This document shows positions 8,631 to 16,345 of a DNA stretch of 64,000 nt, piece by piece. Each line of letters begins with the position of its first letter. Position 1 is the first letter of the stretch. The translations under genes and the position numbers were made by a program. This DNA is from Streptomyces flaveolus (GTDB lineage: Bacteria > Actinomycetota > Actinomycetes > Streptomycetales > Streptomycetaceae): NCBI RefSeq assembly GCF_014648815.1, contig NZ_BMRV01000021.1, forward strand, positions 1-64,000. The letters run 5' to 3'. The notes under the pieces were generated by a model. That model was not told the origin of the DNA. It searched no databases and saw nothing but the letters and a program-made list of their open reading frames with translations.

Positions 8631-9456
8631 AAGTGAACCCTCCGTACTCCTCGATGGCCTTGCTGATCTCGTCGGAACCGGCGGCTCTGTCGTCTCCTGG
8701 GACCGGCGCCGGTCCGTCCTTCTGGGTGTCCGTGCCAATCTTCCAGTCGTCAGCGACCCACTCGAGGTCGAAGGTCCAGGTCTTCCACGTCGTGGTCACG
8801 GGATCGGTCGATGTTTCCCCGGACATGCCGATCAAGCCCATGTACCAGACAGCGACCTTGGCGGTGGTGTCGCTGTACTGCTCGACCTTGGTGCCAACGG
8901 GAATGGTGCGTGATACGAAGATGCTGCCTTTCGGAGCAGCGCCGTTGGGGTCGAGACCCAGTTTCTTGAGGAAGGCAGGGGAGTACGCCGAGTCCATCGC
9001 ACTCTGGAGCTTGGCTGCGGCGGTGGGGGTGTAGATGGTGTCGACGATGGTGTGCCGACTGTCCTTCTGGAACATGCCGGTCGAACCCAGCGCCACCGCG
9101 TAGTTCGCCGCTGCGCTCTGTGCGCCCTGTTGGTCGTGGGGGAAGCCCGATGGGATGCCGGCTGCCTTGGTGGTCACCGGCTGGTCGCCGGACGGTGCCG
9201 TCGCCGAGGTCTTGGGCTTGTCGCCGGTCGCCGCCTCGCCGGACGTTGCGGAATCGTCTCCTCCACGGTTCGCGAAGGCGATCGCGGCGATCAGCAGGAC
9301 GACCACGCCGACCACGGTGACCAGGCTGCGCGAGGACGAGCGTCCGCCGCGGCGCGCACCTCCGTACGCGTCGCCGCCGCTGTCGGGCAGCCGCGTCCGC
9401 GTCTGGCCCGTGCCGCCGTAACCGCCGGAGGACTGGTGGTCGTCTCCGAGACTCAT
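8620..9456 (-). CDS. cmdE: CmdE: single-pass membrane protein, VirB8-like layout
   Basis: About 278 residues from ATG 9456 (MSLGDDHQSSGGYGG). An N-terminal Gly/Arg-rich cytoplasmic segment is followed by one membrane helix (SLVTVVGVVVLLIAAIAFA, about residues 45-63), a Thr/Ser-rich linker and an extracytoplasmic domain of about 170 residues. The domain contains AAANYAVALGSTGMF and WKTWTFDLEWVADDWKI, consistent with an NTF2-like fold as in VirB8. Homology to VirB8 is inferred from topology and position, not from a search. It is the second gene of the operon, 205 bp after cmdF, and its end overlaps cmdD by 11 bp. Confidence 0.75.
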   Translation of the reverse strand: MSLGDDHQSSGGYGGTGQTRTRLPDSGGDAYGGARRGGRSSSRSLVTVVGVVVLLIAAIAFANRGGDDSATSGEAATGDKPKTSATAPSGDQPVTTKAAGIPSGFPHDQQGAQSAAANYAVALGSTGMFQKDSRHTIVDTIYTPTAAAKLQSAMDSAYSPAFLKKLGLDPNGAAPKGSIFVSRTIPVGTKVEQYSDTTAKVAVWYMGLIGMSGETSTDPVTTTWKTWTFDLEWVADDWKIGTDTQKDGPAPVPGDDRAAGSDEISKAIEEYGGFTYAR

Positions 9457-9661
9457 GCCGCGTACGCCCCCTCGACGTCGTGCGGGAACACCTCGTACAC
9501 CATGCCGTAGAAGTATGACGGTAGCGGTGCTGGCTCCCGCTCGGACGCGGTGTGGTGACTGGACATCAGGGAAACGCAACCTCAGCCGGTGGGCACGACG
9601 GGCGGGTGGGATGGAGGGGGAACCGGGCGCGCCCGGCGGGGCCGATGGACCGCGCGCCCGC

Positions 9662-9979
9662 CTACACGGCCATGCCGTACACGATGGTGAAGAGCGTGCC
9701 GAGCGAGCCGATGATGAACACGCCCGTCAGGCCCGCGATAATGAGGCCCTTGCCCTGTTCGGCGCTGAAGGTGTCCCGGAGGGCCGTCGCGCCGATGCGC
9801 TGTTTGGCGGCGCCCCAGATGGCGATGCCGAGGCAGAGCAGGATGGCGACGGCCATCACCACCTCGATCATCACCTTCGCCTCGTTGCCCAGGCTGCCGA
9901 AGGGGCCCCAGTCCGGAGCGATCCCTCCGATGATGGTGTTGATGTCTCCCTCGTCGGCCGCAAAGAGCATGTAAGTCAC
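9662..9979 (-). CDS. cmdF: CmdF: small two-helix membrane protein, VirB2-like
   Basis: 105 residues, with two hydrophobic helices (MIEVVMAVAILLCLGIAIWGAA and GLIIAGLTGVFIIGSLGTLFTIV) separated by a short basic loop, after a ~35-residue N-terminus. This size and topology match VirB2/TrbC-type pilins or small T4SS accessory proteins, and its place at the head of the operon fits. The start is GTG 9979 or ATG 9970; neither has a decisive ribosome site. From memory, all cmd products except CmdB are predicted membrane proteins in S. coelicolor, which fits. Confidence 0.75.
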   Translation of the reverse strand: MTYMLFAADEGDINTIIGGIAPDWGPFGSLGNEAKVMIEVVMAVAILLCLGIAIWGAAKQRIGATALRDTFSAEQGKGLIIAGLTGVFIIGSLGTLFTIVYGMAV

Positions 9980-10371
9980 CGCCCCTGTTGGGTAGTTCCG
10001 CGCCCTCTGCCTTCGTGCAGAGGTCAGGCCTCATTGTCGCCGACAACGGCGCCGTCGTATGTCGACTTGGCGTCATCGATTGGCGGGTTTCGTACGAATA
10101 GCTTGCCACCGGTCCCCGCCGTTCCCTCGTAGGGTGGCGCTGACCGGTATGCAAAGATTCGTATCGTCACTCTGTGTATCACGGAGCGTCACGGTGGGCA
10201 ATGAGGTGGGTCCGCAACGTGCCGCGCGGTCCGTCGTTGGCCACTCCTGCGTCTGCGCCTCTCCGGTGGGCGCGCGTCCGCGTCGAATCGGTTGCCACGC
10301 GGCGCCGGTGAAATACCGTCACACTTGCTGGGCGTGGCCTGGGTAGCAGCTGGATGGGGAAGGGTTGGGCC
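9980..10371. promoter_or_regulatory. Divergent promoter region of cmd operon and SLT/NlpC hydrolase gene
   Basis: About 390 bp without a credible gene separate the minus-strand cmd operon from the plus-strand muralytic gene. It holds a 7-bp hairpin CCTCTGC-N6-GCAGAGG at 10004-10023, 27-46 bp upstream of cmdF and therefore probably in its leader. It also holds an inverted repeat TTGTCG-C-CGACAA at 10034-10046. The stretch 10070-10200 is less GC-rich than its surroundings and is the likeliest place for promoters. No -35/-10 pair could be assigned with confidence. Confidence 0.5.
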
Positions 10372-11373
10372 GTGCGTAAAGTGTGGTTCATCGGCGGTGC
10401 CGCGGTCGGACTGGGCGTCAGCTTCGTTCTGCTGCTGGTCGTCGGGGTCTACATCGTTGCCGGGAACCTCGCGGGCGGGGTGGGCGGCGGAGTCAAGAAC
10501 CTGGCCAAGGGGGCCGTACCCGCGGCGTATCAGGGGCTGGTGCAGAAGTGGGGCAATCTGTGCCCCGCGATCAACCCCGCGTTGCTCGCCGCCCAGCTCT
10601 ACCAGGAGAGCGGCTTCAACCCCAAGGCGCAGAGCGCCGCGGCGGCGCAGGGGATAGCGCAGTTCATTCCCGGGACGTGGGCCACGCACGGCATCGACGG
10701 GGACGGGGACGGCGACCGTGACGTGTGGGATCCGGCGGACGCGATCCCGTCGGCGGCGTCGTACGACTGCTCTCTCGCGTCGTACGTGAAGGACGTGCCC
10801 GGGAACGCGACCGAAAACATGCTGGCCTCCTACAACGCGGGGGCCTACGCGGTCATCAAGTACCAGGGCGTGCCGCCCTACAAGGAGACCCAGAACTACG
10901 TCAAGGTGATCACGACGCTGGAGAAGAGCTTCGCGGCGCCCACCACGCGGGTCGATCCCTCCGAGCAGGCCGCCGGGGCCATCGCGTACGCGCAGAAGAA
11001 GCTGGGGACGCCCTATCTGTGGGGTGGGAACGGGACCGCCGACCAGGGAGGGCGGTTCGACTGCTCGGGGCTGACCAAGGCCGCGTACGAGAGTGTCGGG
11101 ATCAAGCTGCCCCGGGTCGCCAACGACCAGTACAACGCGGGGGCGCATCCCGCGCGGGACGAGCTGCTGCCGGGTGACCTGGTGTTCTTTTCTGACGACC
11201 TGACCAATTCCCGGGCCATCCGGCACGTGGGGATCTACGTCGGCGGCGGGTACATGATCGACGCGCCGCGGCCGGGGGCCGTGATCCGGTTCGACCCGGT
11301 CGACACGCCTGACTACTTCGGGGCCACGCGGGTGACCGAAGATGGCGCGAAAGCATTGCCCACAACGGTGTGA
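10372..11373 (+). CDS. Bifunctional lytic transglycosylase / NlpC-P60 endopeptidase
   Basis: About 333 residues. An N-terminal membrane anchor (WFIGGAAVGLGVSFVLLLVVGVYIV) is followed by an SLT lysozyme-like domain with the catalytic Glu in LYQESGFNPKAQS, the GIAQFIPGTW motif and the ASYNAG motif. A C40 NlpC/P60 peptidase domain ends the protein, with the catalytic Cys in RFDCSGLTKAAY and His in RHVGIYVGGGYMI. It would cut both glycan strands and stem peptides at the outer face of the membrane. GTG 10372 is preferred (GGGAAGGG upstream) over ATG 10354. Such enzymes (VirB1/TraG-N or Tn916 Orf14 type) accompany secretion or conjugation machines, and it is divergent from the cmd operon. Confidence 0.9.
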   Translation: MRKVWFIGGAAVGLGVSFVLLLVVGVYIVAGNLAGGVGGGVKNLAKGAVPAAYQGLVQKWGNLCPAINPALLAAQLYQESGFNPKAQSAAAAQGIAQFIPGTWATHGIDGDGDGDRDVWDPADAIPSAASYDCSLASYVKDVPGNATENMLASYNAGAYAVIKYQGVPPYKETQNYVKVITTLEKSFAAPTTRVDPSEQAAGAIAYAQKKLGTPYLWGGNGTADQGGRFDCSGLTKAAYESVGIKLPRVANDQYNAGAHPARDELLPGDLVFFSDDLTNSRAIRHVGIYVGGGYMIDAPRPGAVIRFDPVDTPDYFGATRVTEDGAKALPTTV

Positions 11374-11392
11374 ACCGAACGTGAACCCATCC
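11370..11392 (-). promoter_or_regulatory. PHO-box-like pair of direct repeats
   Basis: On the minus strand the sequence reads GGTTCACGTTC GGTTCACACC. Two GGTTCAC units are spaced by exactly 11 bp, as in PhoP operator repeats. It overlaps the stop codon of the transglycosylase gene and lies about 210 bp before the PAP2 phosphatase gene, in the unusual orientation relative to it. Two units only, so binding is uncertain. Confidence 0.35.
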
Positions 11393-11597
11393 CCTGAGCT
11401 GCGACGACGTATTTCTCTTCGATAACGTCTGCGTGATCATTCGGTGGAGTGTGGAACGTATCAACGGGGACCGTGCGTTCCTGTTGTCGTGTAGGTGTGC
11501 GGCACACGAGGAGAGCCGGCGGATCTACGACCACGGGGGTGGCAGGAGAGGCGCGCGCAAGGTGCGCCGGAGGACATGACGAAGGGGCCGCTGCACC

Positions 11598-12305
11598 ATG
11601 GCTGGACTCGCCGAATCCGGGTCGAACCCCGACGTCGAGCTGCTCTACGACATCAACGGACTGGCCAAGGACGCGCCGCACTGGTTCGACCGGGTCATGG
11701 AGTTCGTGGGTGAGTACGGACTGCTGTTCGCGATCGTGCTGCTGGTGCTGTGGTGCTGGTGGGGTGTGCGGCGGCGGGGCGGTGCGGACGCTGCCTCGTC
11801 CGTGGCCGCGCTGGTGTGGGCACCGCTGGCGGCCGGTATCGCCGTACTCGTCAACGTGCCGATACGGGGCTTCGTGGAGCGGCCCCGGCCGTTCAAGGAC
11901 CACGACGGGCTGGAAGTGCTCGTCTCCGGCAAGGACGACTTCTCCTTCGTGAGCGACCACGCCACGCTCGTCATGGCACTGGCCGTCGCGCTGTTCGTCG
12001 CCAACCGGAAGTTCGGGATCGGCGCGATCGTGCTGGCCCTGTTCGGCGGCTTCGCCCGGGTCTACATGGGCGTGCACTACCCGACGGACGTCATCGGCGG
12101 CTTCGCCCTCGGCACCGCCGTCGCGCTGCTGCTGTCGCCGGTCGCCATGGCCCTGCTGACGCCGTTGGTCAAGGCCGTCGAGCGGTCGCCACGGGCGGGA
12201 TGGCTGGTCAGTGCGCGGGGGCGGGCCGGAGCAGGGCGGGGCTCCGTGATCCCGGGCGCCCGGCAGGAGAACGCCGGGGCGGAGGAGCGGGACCTCGCCG
12301 CCTAG
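11598..12305 (+). CDS. PAP2-family membrane phosphatase (undecaprenyl-PP phosphatase-like)
   Basis: 235 residues with five to six membrane helices and the three PAP2 motifs: RGFVERPRPF, SFVSDHATLVMAL (motif 2, with SDHA in place of PSGH) and ARVYMGVHYPTDVIGG (motif 3, catalytic His and Asp). The size and motifs suit a BcrC-like enzyme that dephosphorylates undecaprenyl diphosphate or another lipid phosphate at the outer face. The start is ATG 11598. The gene ends only 2 bp from the stop of the convergent oxidase gene, with no room for a separate terminator. Confidence 0.88.
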   Translation: MAGLAESGSNPDVELLYDINGLAKDAPHWFDRVMEFVGEYGLLFAIVLLVLWCWWGVRRRGGADAASSVAALVWAPLAAGIAVLVNVPIRGFVERPRPFKDHDGLEVLVSGKDDFSFVSDHATLVMALAVALFVANRKFGIGAIVLALFGGFARVYMGVHYPTDVIGGFALGTAVALLLSPVAMALLTPLVKAVERSPRAGWLVSARGRAGAGRGSVIPGARQENAGAEERDLAA

Positions 12306-12307
12306 GC

Positions 12308-13882
12308 CTACAGGGCCTGGGGGAAGGTGAAGACGCGGTCCGGGTCGTACTGGCTCTTGAGTTTGGCCAGGCGCGGGGCCGCGTCTCCGTAATAGGCCCG
12401 CCGCCAGTCCTTGAGGGACGGGTCCGCGTAGTTCTGGTACGCGGCGCCCGAGGCGTACGGGCGCATGGCGCCGTACGCGGACGTCAGCCAGGACTGGGCC
12501 GCCGCGCCGCTCGTGCCCGGCCGCCAGGCGGCGAGGTACTGGGCCAGCATCCGGGAGCGGCGGTGCACGAACGCGGTGGCCGTCGGCGCGACGCGGTTCA
12601 CCGCACCGCCGAGCGCCGTGAACGCGATGCTGCCGGCGCCGCCGCGCACCGAGCGGACCTGGGCCAGGAGGGCCCGGATGCCGGCGGGCGACAGGGAACG
12701 GTCGTAGAAGTCCGAGCGGGCCGCGTACGTCTCGCGCCTCAGCGCGCCCTGCGGTGACCGGCCGGGCGTGGTGCCGGGGAGGTGGCACCGGGCGTCCGTG
12801 GCGAACGACGAGCAGCCGGCGTACACCTCCATCGACGCCTCGTACGAACGGCGCTTGAGGGAGACGCTGCTCGCCGGGGCGCCGATGCGGCCGGCGAGGC
12901 GGTCGACCGCGTTCTGCAACTCGCCGTAGGTGCCGAGGGAGAAGGCGGAGACCGACACGGTCGGGGTGCCGTGGGGTCCGGCCTCGAGGTGGAGGGACGA
13001 CCAGATCTCGTCGGGCTGGTCCGGGCCCCACTCCTGCCAGGCGCGGACGACCGCGGCGGCCCTCGCCCAGGGCCAGGTCAGGTACGCCGATACGGCCTGG
13101 GGTGCGGGGTGGGTGCGGAAGCGGAGCTCCGTGACGATGCCGAAGTTGCCGTTGCCGGCGCCGCGCAGGGCCCAGAACAGGTCCTTGTGGTCGGTGGCGT
13201 CGGCCGTGAGCTGCTTGCCGTCCGCCGTGATCAGGGTGGCCTGGGTGAGGCTGTCGCAGGTGAGGCCGTAGGCGCGGGAGACGACGCCGTGGCCGCCGCC
13301 GAGGGTGAGTCCGGAGATGCCGACGGTGGGGCAGGAACCGGCCGGAACGGTCACGCCCTTGGCGGCCAGGGCCCGGTAGACGTCGATCAGTTTGGCGCCG
13401 GCGCCGACGGTGGCCTGATTGCCGCTCGCCCGGACGCGGTTCAGTTTCGACACGTCGATGATCAGGCGGCCGTTGCCCGAGGACCAACCGGCGTAGGAGT
13501 GCCCGCCATTGCGGATCGCGACGGGGACGCGGTGGGCGCGGGCGTAGGAGAGGGCGGTGCGGATGTCGTCGGGGTGCGCGGCGTAGGCGACGGCGGTGGG
13601 GCGGAGGGTGTCGAAGCGGGTGTTGTAGAGCTGGTGGGCGGTCTGCCAGGGCTGGTCGCCGGGGCGGACGAGGGGACCGTCGAGGGATTTCGCCAGGGCG
13701 TTCCACGCGGCGGGGGTGGCGGCCGGCCTGGTGGAGGTGGCGGTGTGGGTGAGGCGGGGGGTGGCGGCGGGGTTCTTGCCCGCGCCGGAGGGGCTGTCAG
13801 GGGGTGTGCCCGTGCAGGCGGTTGCGGTGGTGAGGGCGAGGGTGGCGGCTGTGGTGCCGCCCAGGAAGGTGCGCCGGTTCAT
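12308..13882 (-). CDS. Tat-exported FAD-linked oxidase (berberine-bridge type)
   Basis: About 524 residues from ATG 13882. A twin-arginine signal (MNRRTFLGG) runs into a lipobox-like ATACTG, so the product is probably a secreted lipoprotein. The FAD_binding_4 domain carries the flavin-linking His in RNGGHSYAGW and a Cys in PAGSCPTVGISGLTLGGGHG, 56 residues later. That matches the bicovalent His/Cys FAD attachment of berberine-bridge and gluco-oligosaccharide oxidases. A BBE domain ends the protein (YQNYADPSLKDWRRAYYG). The substrate is unknown; sugars and alkaloid-like or polyketide alcohols are typical for the family. It converges on the PAP2 gene. Confidence 0.9.
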   Translation of the reverse strand: MNRRTFLGGTTAATLALTTATACTGTPPDSPSGAGKNPAATPRLTHTATSTRPAATPAAWNALAKSLDGPLVRPGDQPWQTAHQLYNTRFDTLRPTAVAYAAHPDDIRTALSYARAHRVPVAIRNGGHSYAGWSSGNGRLIIDVSKLNRVRASGNQATVGAGAKLIDVYRALAAKGVTVPAGSCPTVGISGLTLGGGHGVVSRAYGLTCDSLTQATLITADGKQLTADATDHKDLFWALRGAGNGNFGIVTELRFRTHPAPQAVSAYLTWPWARAAAVVRAWQEWGPDQPDEIWSSLHLEAGPHGTPTVSVSAFSLGTYGELQNAVDRLAGRIGAPASSVSLKRRSYEASMEVYAGCSSFATDARCHLPGTTPGRSPQGALRRETYAARSDFYDRSLSPAGIRALLAQVRSVRGGAGSIAFTALGGAVNRVAPTATAFVHRRSRMLAQYLAAWRPGTSGAAAQSWLTSAYGAMRPYASGAAYQNYADPSLKDWRRAYYGDAAPRLAKLKSQYDPDRVFTFPQAL

Positions 13883-14315
13883 GTGCGTCTCCGCGTCCCG
13901 TGGGGGTTCTTGGAGGGAGACGGGACGGTGGGGGTGGGGGTTCCATGGGTGGGGCCGTGCGGGTGTCCGGCGTGGTGCCCGGGGGGTGGTGGACGGGTCG
14001 GGGGCAGGTGGCGCGGCCCGGCGTCGGCGGGTGCCGGAGCGTGCAGCCGTGCCGGCAGGTTTGCCCGCGGTCCACGCGGTGCGGGGCGTGGGCGGCGGCG
14101 CGCGGGGTTTCGCGTTGACGGGGTGTGCGCGGGCCGGGGGTGGGTGCGCGGCCCGGCGCGTGCGGGGTGCCCCCCCGCTCTCGGCTTCTCCCCCACGCTC
14201 GGCTTCGCTCGCGCGGGGCCCCATTGAGCGGGGAGACTCCCACCGCCCGCCCGTGCCGCCCCTGGTGGCGCCTCCCAGGCCGATCAGGCCCTGGGGGAGG
14301 CACGGCTGCCCGCGG
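13883..14315. other. 433-bp non-coding, G-rich spacer
   Basis: No plausible gene is seen here. The plus strand is strikingly G-rich between 13900 and 14040, with repeated GGGG runs (GGTGGGGGTGGGGGTTCC, GGTGGGGCCG), so G-quadruplexes could form. The part 14165-14300 contains C-rich/G-rich mirror segments (CCCCCCGCTCTCGGC... GCGCGGGGCCCC) resembling a degenerate copy of dispersed palindromic repeats common in Streptomyces. Confidence 0.5.
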
Positions 14316-14501
14316 CTAGGACGGCCACGTGGCGGAGTGGGAAGTGGCGTCCGTGCGGGCCTGGCTTCTGGCTCTGCGGGCCGGGCCTCGCCAGCCGCAG
14401 GTGCAGCGGGCCACGCAGAAGGCGCCCTGTTCGACCGTGGTCGTGCTGTGTTCCGGGATGTCCTGGGGAGCTTCACAAGCGTCCTGCTGAGCCACGGCCA
14501 C
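14316..14501 (-). CDS. Small cysteine-containing conserved hypothetical protein
   Basis: 61 residues from GTG 14501 (MAVAQQDACEAPQD). The core CVARCTCGWRGPARRARSQA holds three closely spaced cysteines and an Arg-rich helix, followed by DATSH. This looks like a small Zn-ribbon or metal-binding protein typical of Streptomyces intergenic genes. I recall similar annotated hypotheticals but no function. Both flanks are non-coding, and coding character is supported by residue pattern rather than by a ribosome site, which is weak. Confidence 0.6.
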   Translation of the reverse strand: MAVAQQDACEAPQDIPEHSTTTVEQGAFCVARCTCGWRGPARRARSQARTDATSHSATWPS

Positions 14502-14583
14502 AACGTTACCGGCGTCGCCTGCCCGTCGTTAACCGGGACGACAGGGGGTCCGGGACGGGCCGTGTCGGCTGGGGTAGGTGGCG

Positions 14584-15483
14584 ATGGTCGGGCGGGAGAG
14601 GGAGCGGCGGGGCAGGAAGACGGGGTCGGTCTCCGTCGTCGGGGCCGTGGTCGGCGTGGGTCTGACCGCGGCCGGGTGCTCCGGGCAGGGAGCTGCCGTG
14701 GAGGACGCCCCGCCCGGGGACCCGGTCCGCGTGCTGCACCGGGCCGCGGACCGTCTGGTGGCCGCCGGCAGCTCCAAGGCCCGCACGGCCATGGAGATGG
14801 CCAGCGGCGGGACGCGGGTGACCATCCGCGGCGAAGGTGTGTACGACTTCCGCGAGCGGCTCGGCAGGCTCAAGGTGAGGTTGCCGCAGGACCCCGCGGG
14901 CACGAGCGAGCACCGCCCGATCACCGAGCTGCTGGCGCCCGGCGCCCTGTTCATGAAGAACCGGGGCGCCGGCGTGCCCGACGACAAATGGGTGCGGGTG
15001 GCGACCGCCACGCTCTCCGACGGGAATCTGGTGACCGGCGGGGCGACGGACCCGTTCGCCGCCGCCGAGGTGCTGCGGGGGACGCGGTCGGCGACGTACG
15101 TGGGGCGCACCGAGGTGGCGGGGACCGCGGTGCGGCACTACCGCGGGACCGCCGACCTCACCCGGGCGGCGCGGGACGCCTCGGACGGCAACAAGGCGGC
15201 GCTGGCCGCGGCCGCCGAGGGTTTCGCCACCACCGAGGTGCCGTTCGACGCCTATCTCGACGACGCGGGCCGCATCCGCAAGGTCCGGCACCGGTTCAGC
15301 TTCGCCAACGGGCAGAGCGAGGGCACCGTGGCCGTCGCCTCGACGACACTGCTCTACGACTTCGGCGCCGCCGTGCGCGTACGGCTGCCCGAGGAGGACG
15401 ACATCTACGCCGGGAAGATCGCCGAGCAGCCGGGAGAGGGGCCGGGCGGAGGCACGGGTGACGGCGCGGACGGCAAGAACTAG
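14584..15483 (+). CDS. Secreted lipoprotein, LppX/LprG-like layout
   Basis: About 299 residues. The start ATG 14584 follows GGTAGGTGG. A signal peptide ends in a lipobox (LTAAGC), placing the mature protein on the outer membrane leaflet. The mature domain has alternating strands (TRVTIRGEGVYDF, VRHYRGTADLTRAARDAS, VPFDAYLDDAGRIRKVRHRF), consistent with the LolA/LppX half-barrel lipid-binding fold, and ends in a Gly/Asp-rich tail. Function unknown; members of this group carry lipids or act as sensors. It is not obviously in an operon with its neighbours. Confidence 0.8.
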   Translation: MVGRERERRGRKTGSVSVVGAVVGVGLTAAGCSGQGAAVEDAPPGDPVRVLHRAADRLVAAGSSKARTAMEMASGGTRVTIRGEGVYDFRERLGRLKVRLPQDPAGTSEHRPITELLAPGALFMKNRGAGVPDDKWVRVATATLSDGNLVTGGATDPFAAAEVLRGTRSATYVGRTEVAGTAVRHYRGTADLTRAARDASDGNKAALAAAAEGFATTEVPFDAYLDDAGRIRKVRHRFSFANGQSEGTVAVASTTLLYDFGAAVRVRLPEEDDIYAGKIAEQPGEGPGGGTGDGADGKN

Positions 15484-15560
15484 CCCTTCCGTGCCATGCG
15501 CGGTGTGTAGGCCGCTCCCTACTCTAGGAAGTCGGTGACGGCAGAGACGAGGTGACGCAC

Positions 15561-15725
15561 GTGGCTCCGGTCGGCGGTACGGCAGTTCAGGACCACGTGG
15601 CGCTCGCCGAGATAGAGCTCTGCGGAGAGCTGATCATCGCGGCCTCGGCCGCCCGGGAGCGGCTCAGCCTGGAGAGCATCGACGAGGTGCTGAGGGTCGC
15701 CGAGGAGCGCGGCGCCGGCCAGTAG
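15561..15725 (+). CDS. Small conserved helical protein (54 aa)
   Basis: A GTG start at 15561 is preceded by GAGG 9 nt upstream. It encodes 54 residues rich in Ala/Glu, predicted as two amphipathic helices (ALAEIELCGELIIAASAARE and SLESIDEVLRVAEER). I recognise it as a widely conserved streptomycete small hypothetical, usually beside csoR. Function unknown. It ends 15 bp before the stop of convergent csoR. Confidence 0.75.
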   Translation: MAPVGGTAVQDHVALAEIELCGELIIAASAARERLSLESIDEVLRVAEERGAGQ

Positions 15726-15739
15726 CCGGGCCCGCCGGC

Positions 15740-16117
15740 TCAGGTGCGCAGCAGGCGGCCGATCGCCTTCGTCGCCTCCTCCACCTTCGCGTCGATCTCG
15801 GAGCCGCCCTTGACGGCCGCGTCGGCGACGCAGTGGCGCAGGTGCTCCTCGAGGAGCTGCAGGGCGAAGGACTGCAGCGCCTTGGTCGAGGCGGAGACCT
15901 GGGTGAGTATGTCGATGCAGTAGACGTCCTCGTCGACCATGCGCTGCAGGCCACGGATCTGGCCCTCGATGCGGCGCAGGCGCTTGAGGTGCTCGTCCTT
16001 CTGCTTGTGGTAGCCGTGCACACCGCGGTCGTGGTCCGTGACGACGTCCGTCCCGTCCGTCTCCACCGCGTCCACGGTGGAGGAGGGCGCGCCTGCGCCG
16101 GCCTCGGTGGTCGTCAT
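15740..16117 (-). CDS. csoR: Copper-sensing transcriptional repressor CsoR
   Basis: 125 residues from ATG 16117, preceded by AGGAGG. The all-helical CsoR/RcnR domain (about 40-120) carries the Cu(I) ligand set Cys-His-Cys: the first Cys in DVYCIDILTQ, and His and Cys in LEEHLRHCVADA. Apo-CsoR represses copper-export genes and itself, and Cu(I) releases it. Family knowledge is good because the S. lividans orthologue (SCO4136) is structurally characterised. The N-terminal ~35 residues are disordered. A pseudo-palindromic operator lies 33 bp upstream, so it is probably self-regulated. Confidence 0.95.
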   Translation of the reverse strand: MTTTEAGAGAPSSTVDAVETDGTDVVTDHDRGVHGYHKQKDEHLKRLRRIEGQIRGLQRMVDEDVYCIDILTQVSASTKALQSFALQLLEEHLRHCVADAAVKGGSEIDAKVEEATKAIGRLLRT

Positions 16118-16149
16118 CGCGTCCTCCTGTTGGGCAGTTTTGGCGACAG

Positions 16150-16166
16150 ATACCCCTGGTGGGTAT
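16150..16166. promoter_or_regulatory. CsoR operator
   Basis: ATACCC-CTGGT-GGGTAT is a perfect 6-bp inverted repeat with the TACCC/GGGTA flanks typical of CsoR boxes. It sits between csoR and the divergent PhoU-like gene, 33 bp before the csoR start. A second GGGGTA-rich segment follows at 16183-16198. Confidence 0.8.
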
Positions 16167-16345
16167 ATGATACCGAATTTTCCGGGGTAGGGGACCCCTG
16201 GACGCAGCGCGGAGCAAGGCCTCGGGTCGCCCCCCTGCTCATCACTCTGCCTCATGGGCGACACTGGGGGACGGCCCGTTAGCCGTGGCCGGATGATGCG
16301 CCTAGCATCAGCCTGACCGAAACCAATGCACCCCGAGGACCCCAC

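Noticed and set aside
12782..14227. 481-codon plus-strand frame opposite the FAD oxidase
   Set aside because: Gly/Val/Ala-rich shadow of the oxidase with no motif, ending in the non-coding spacer.
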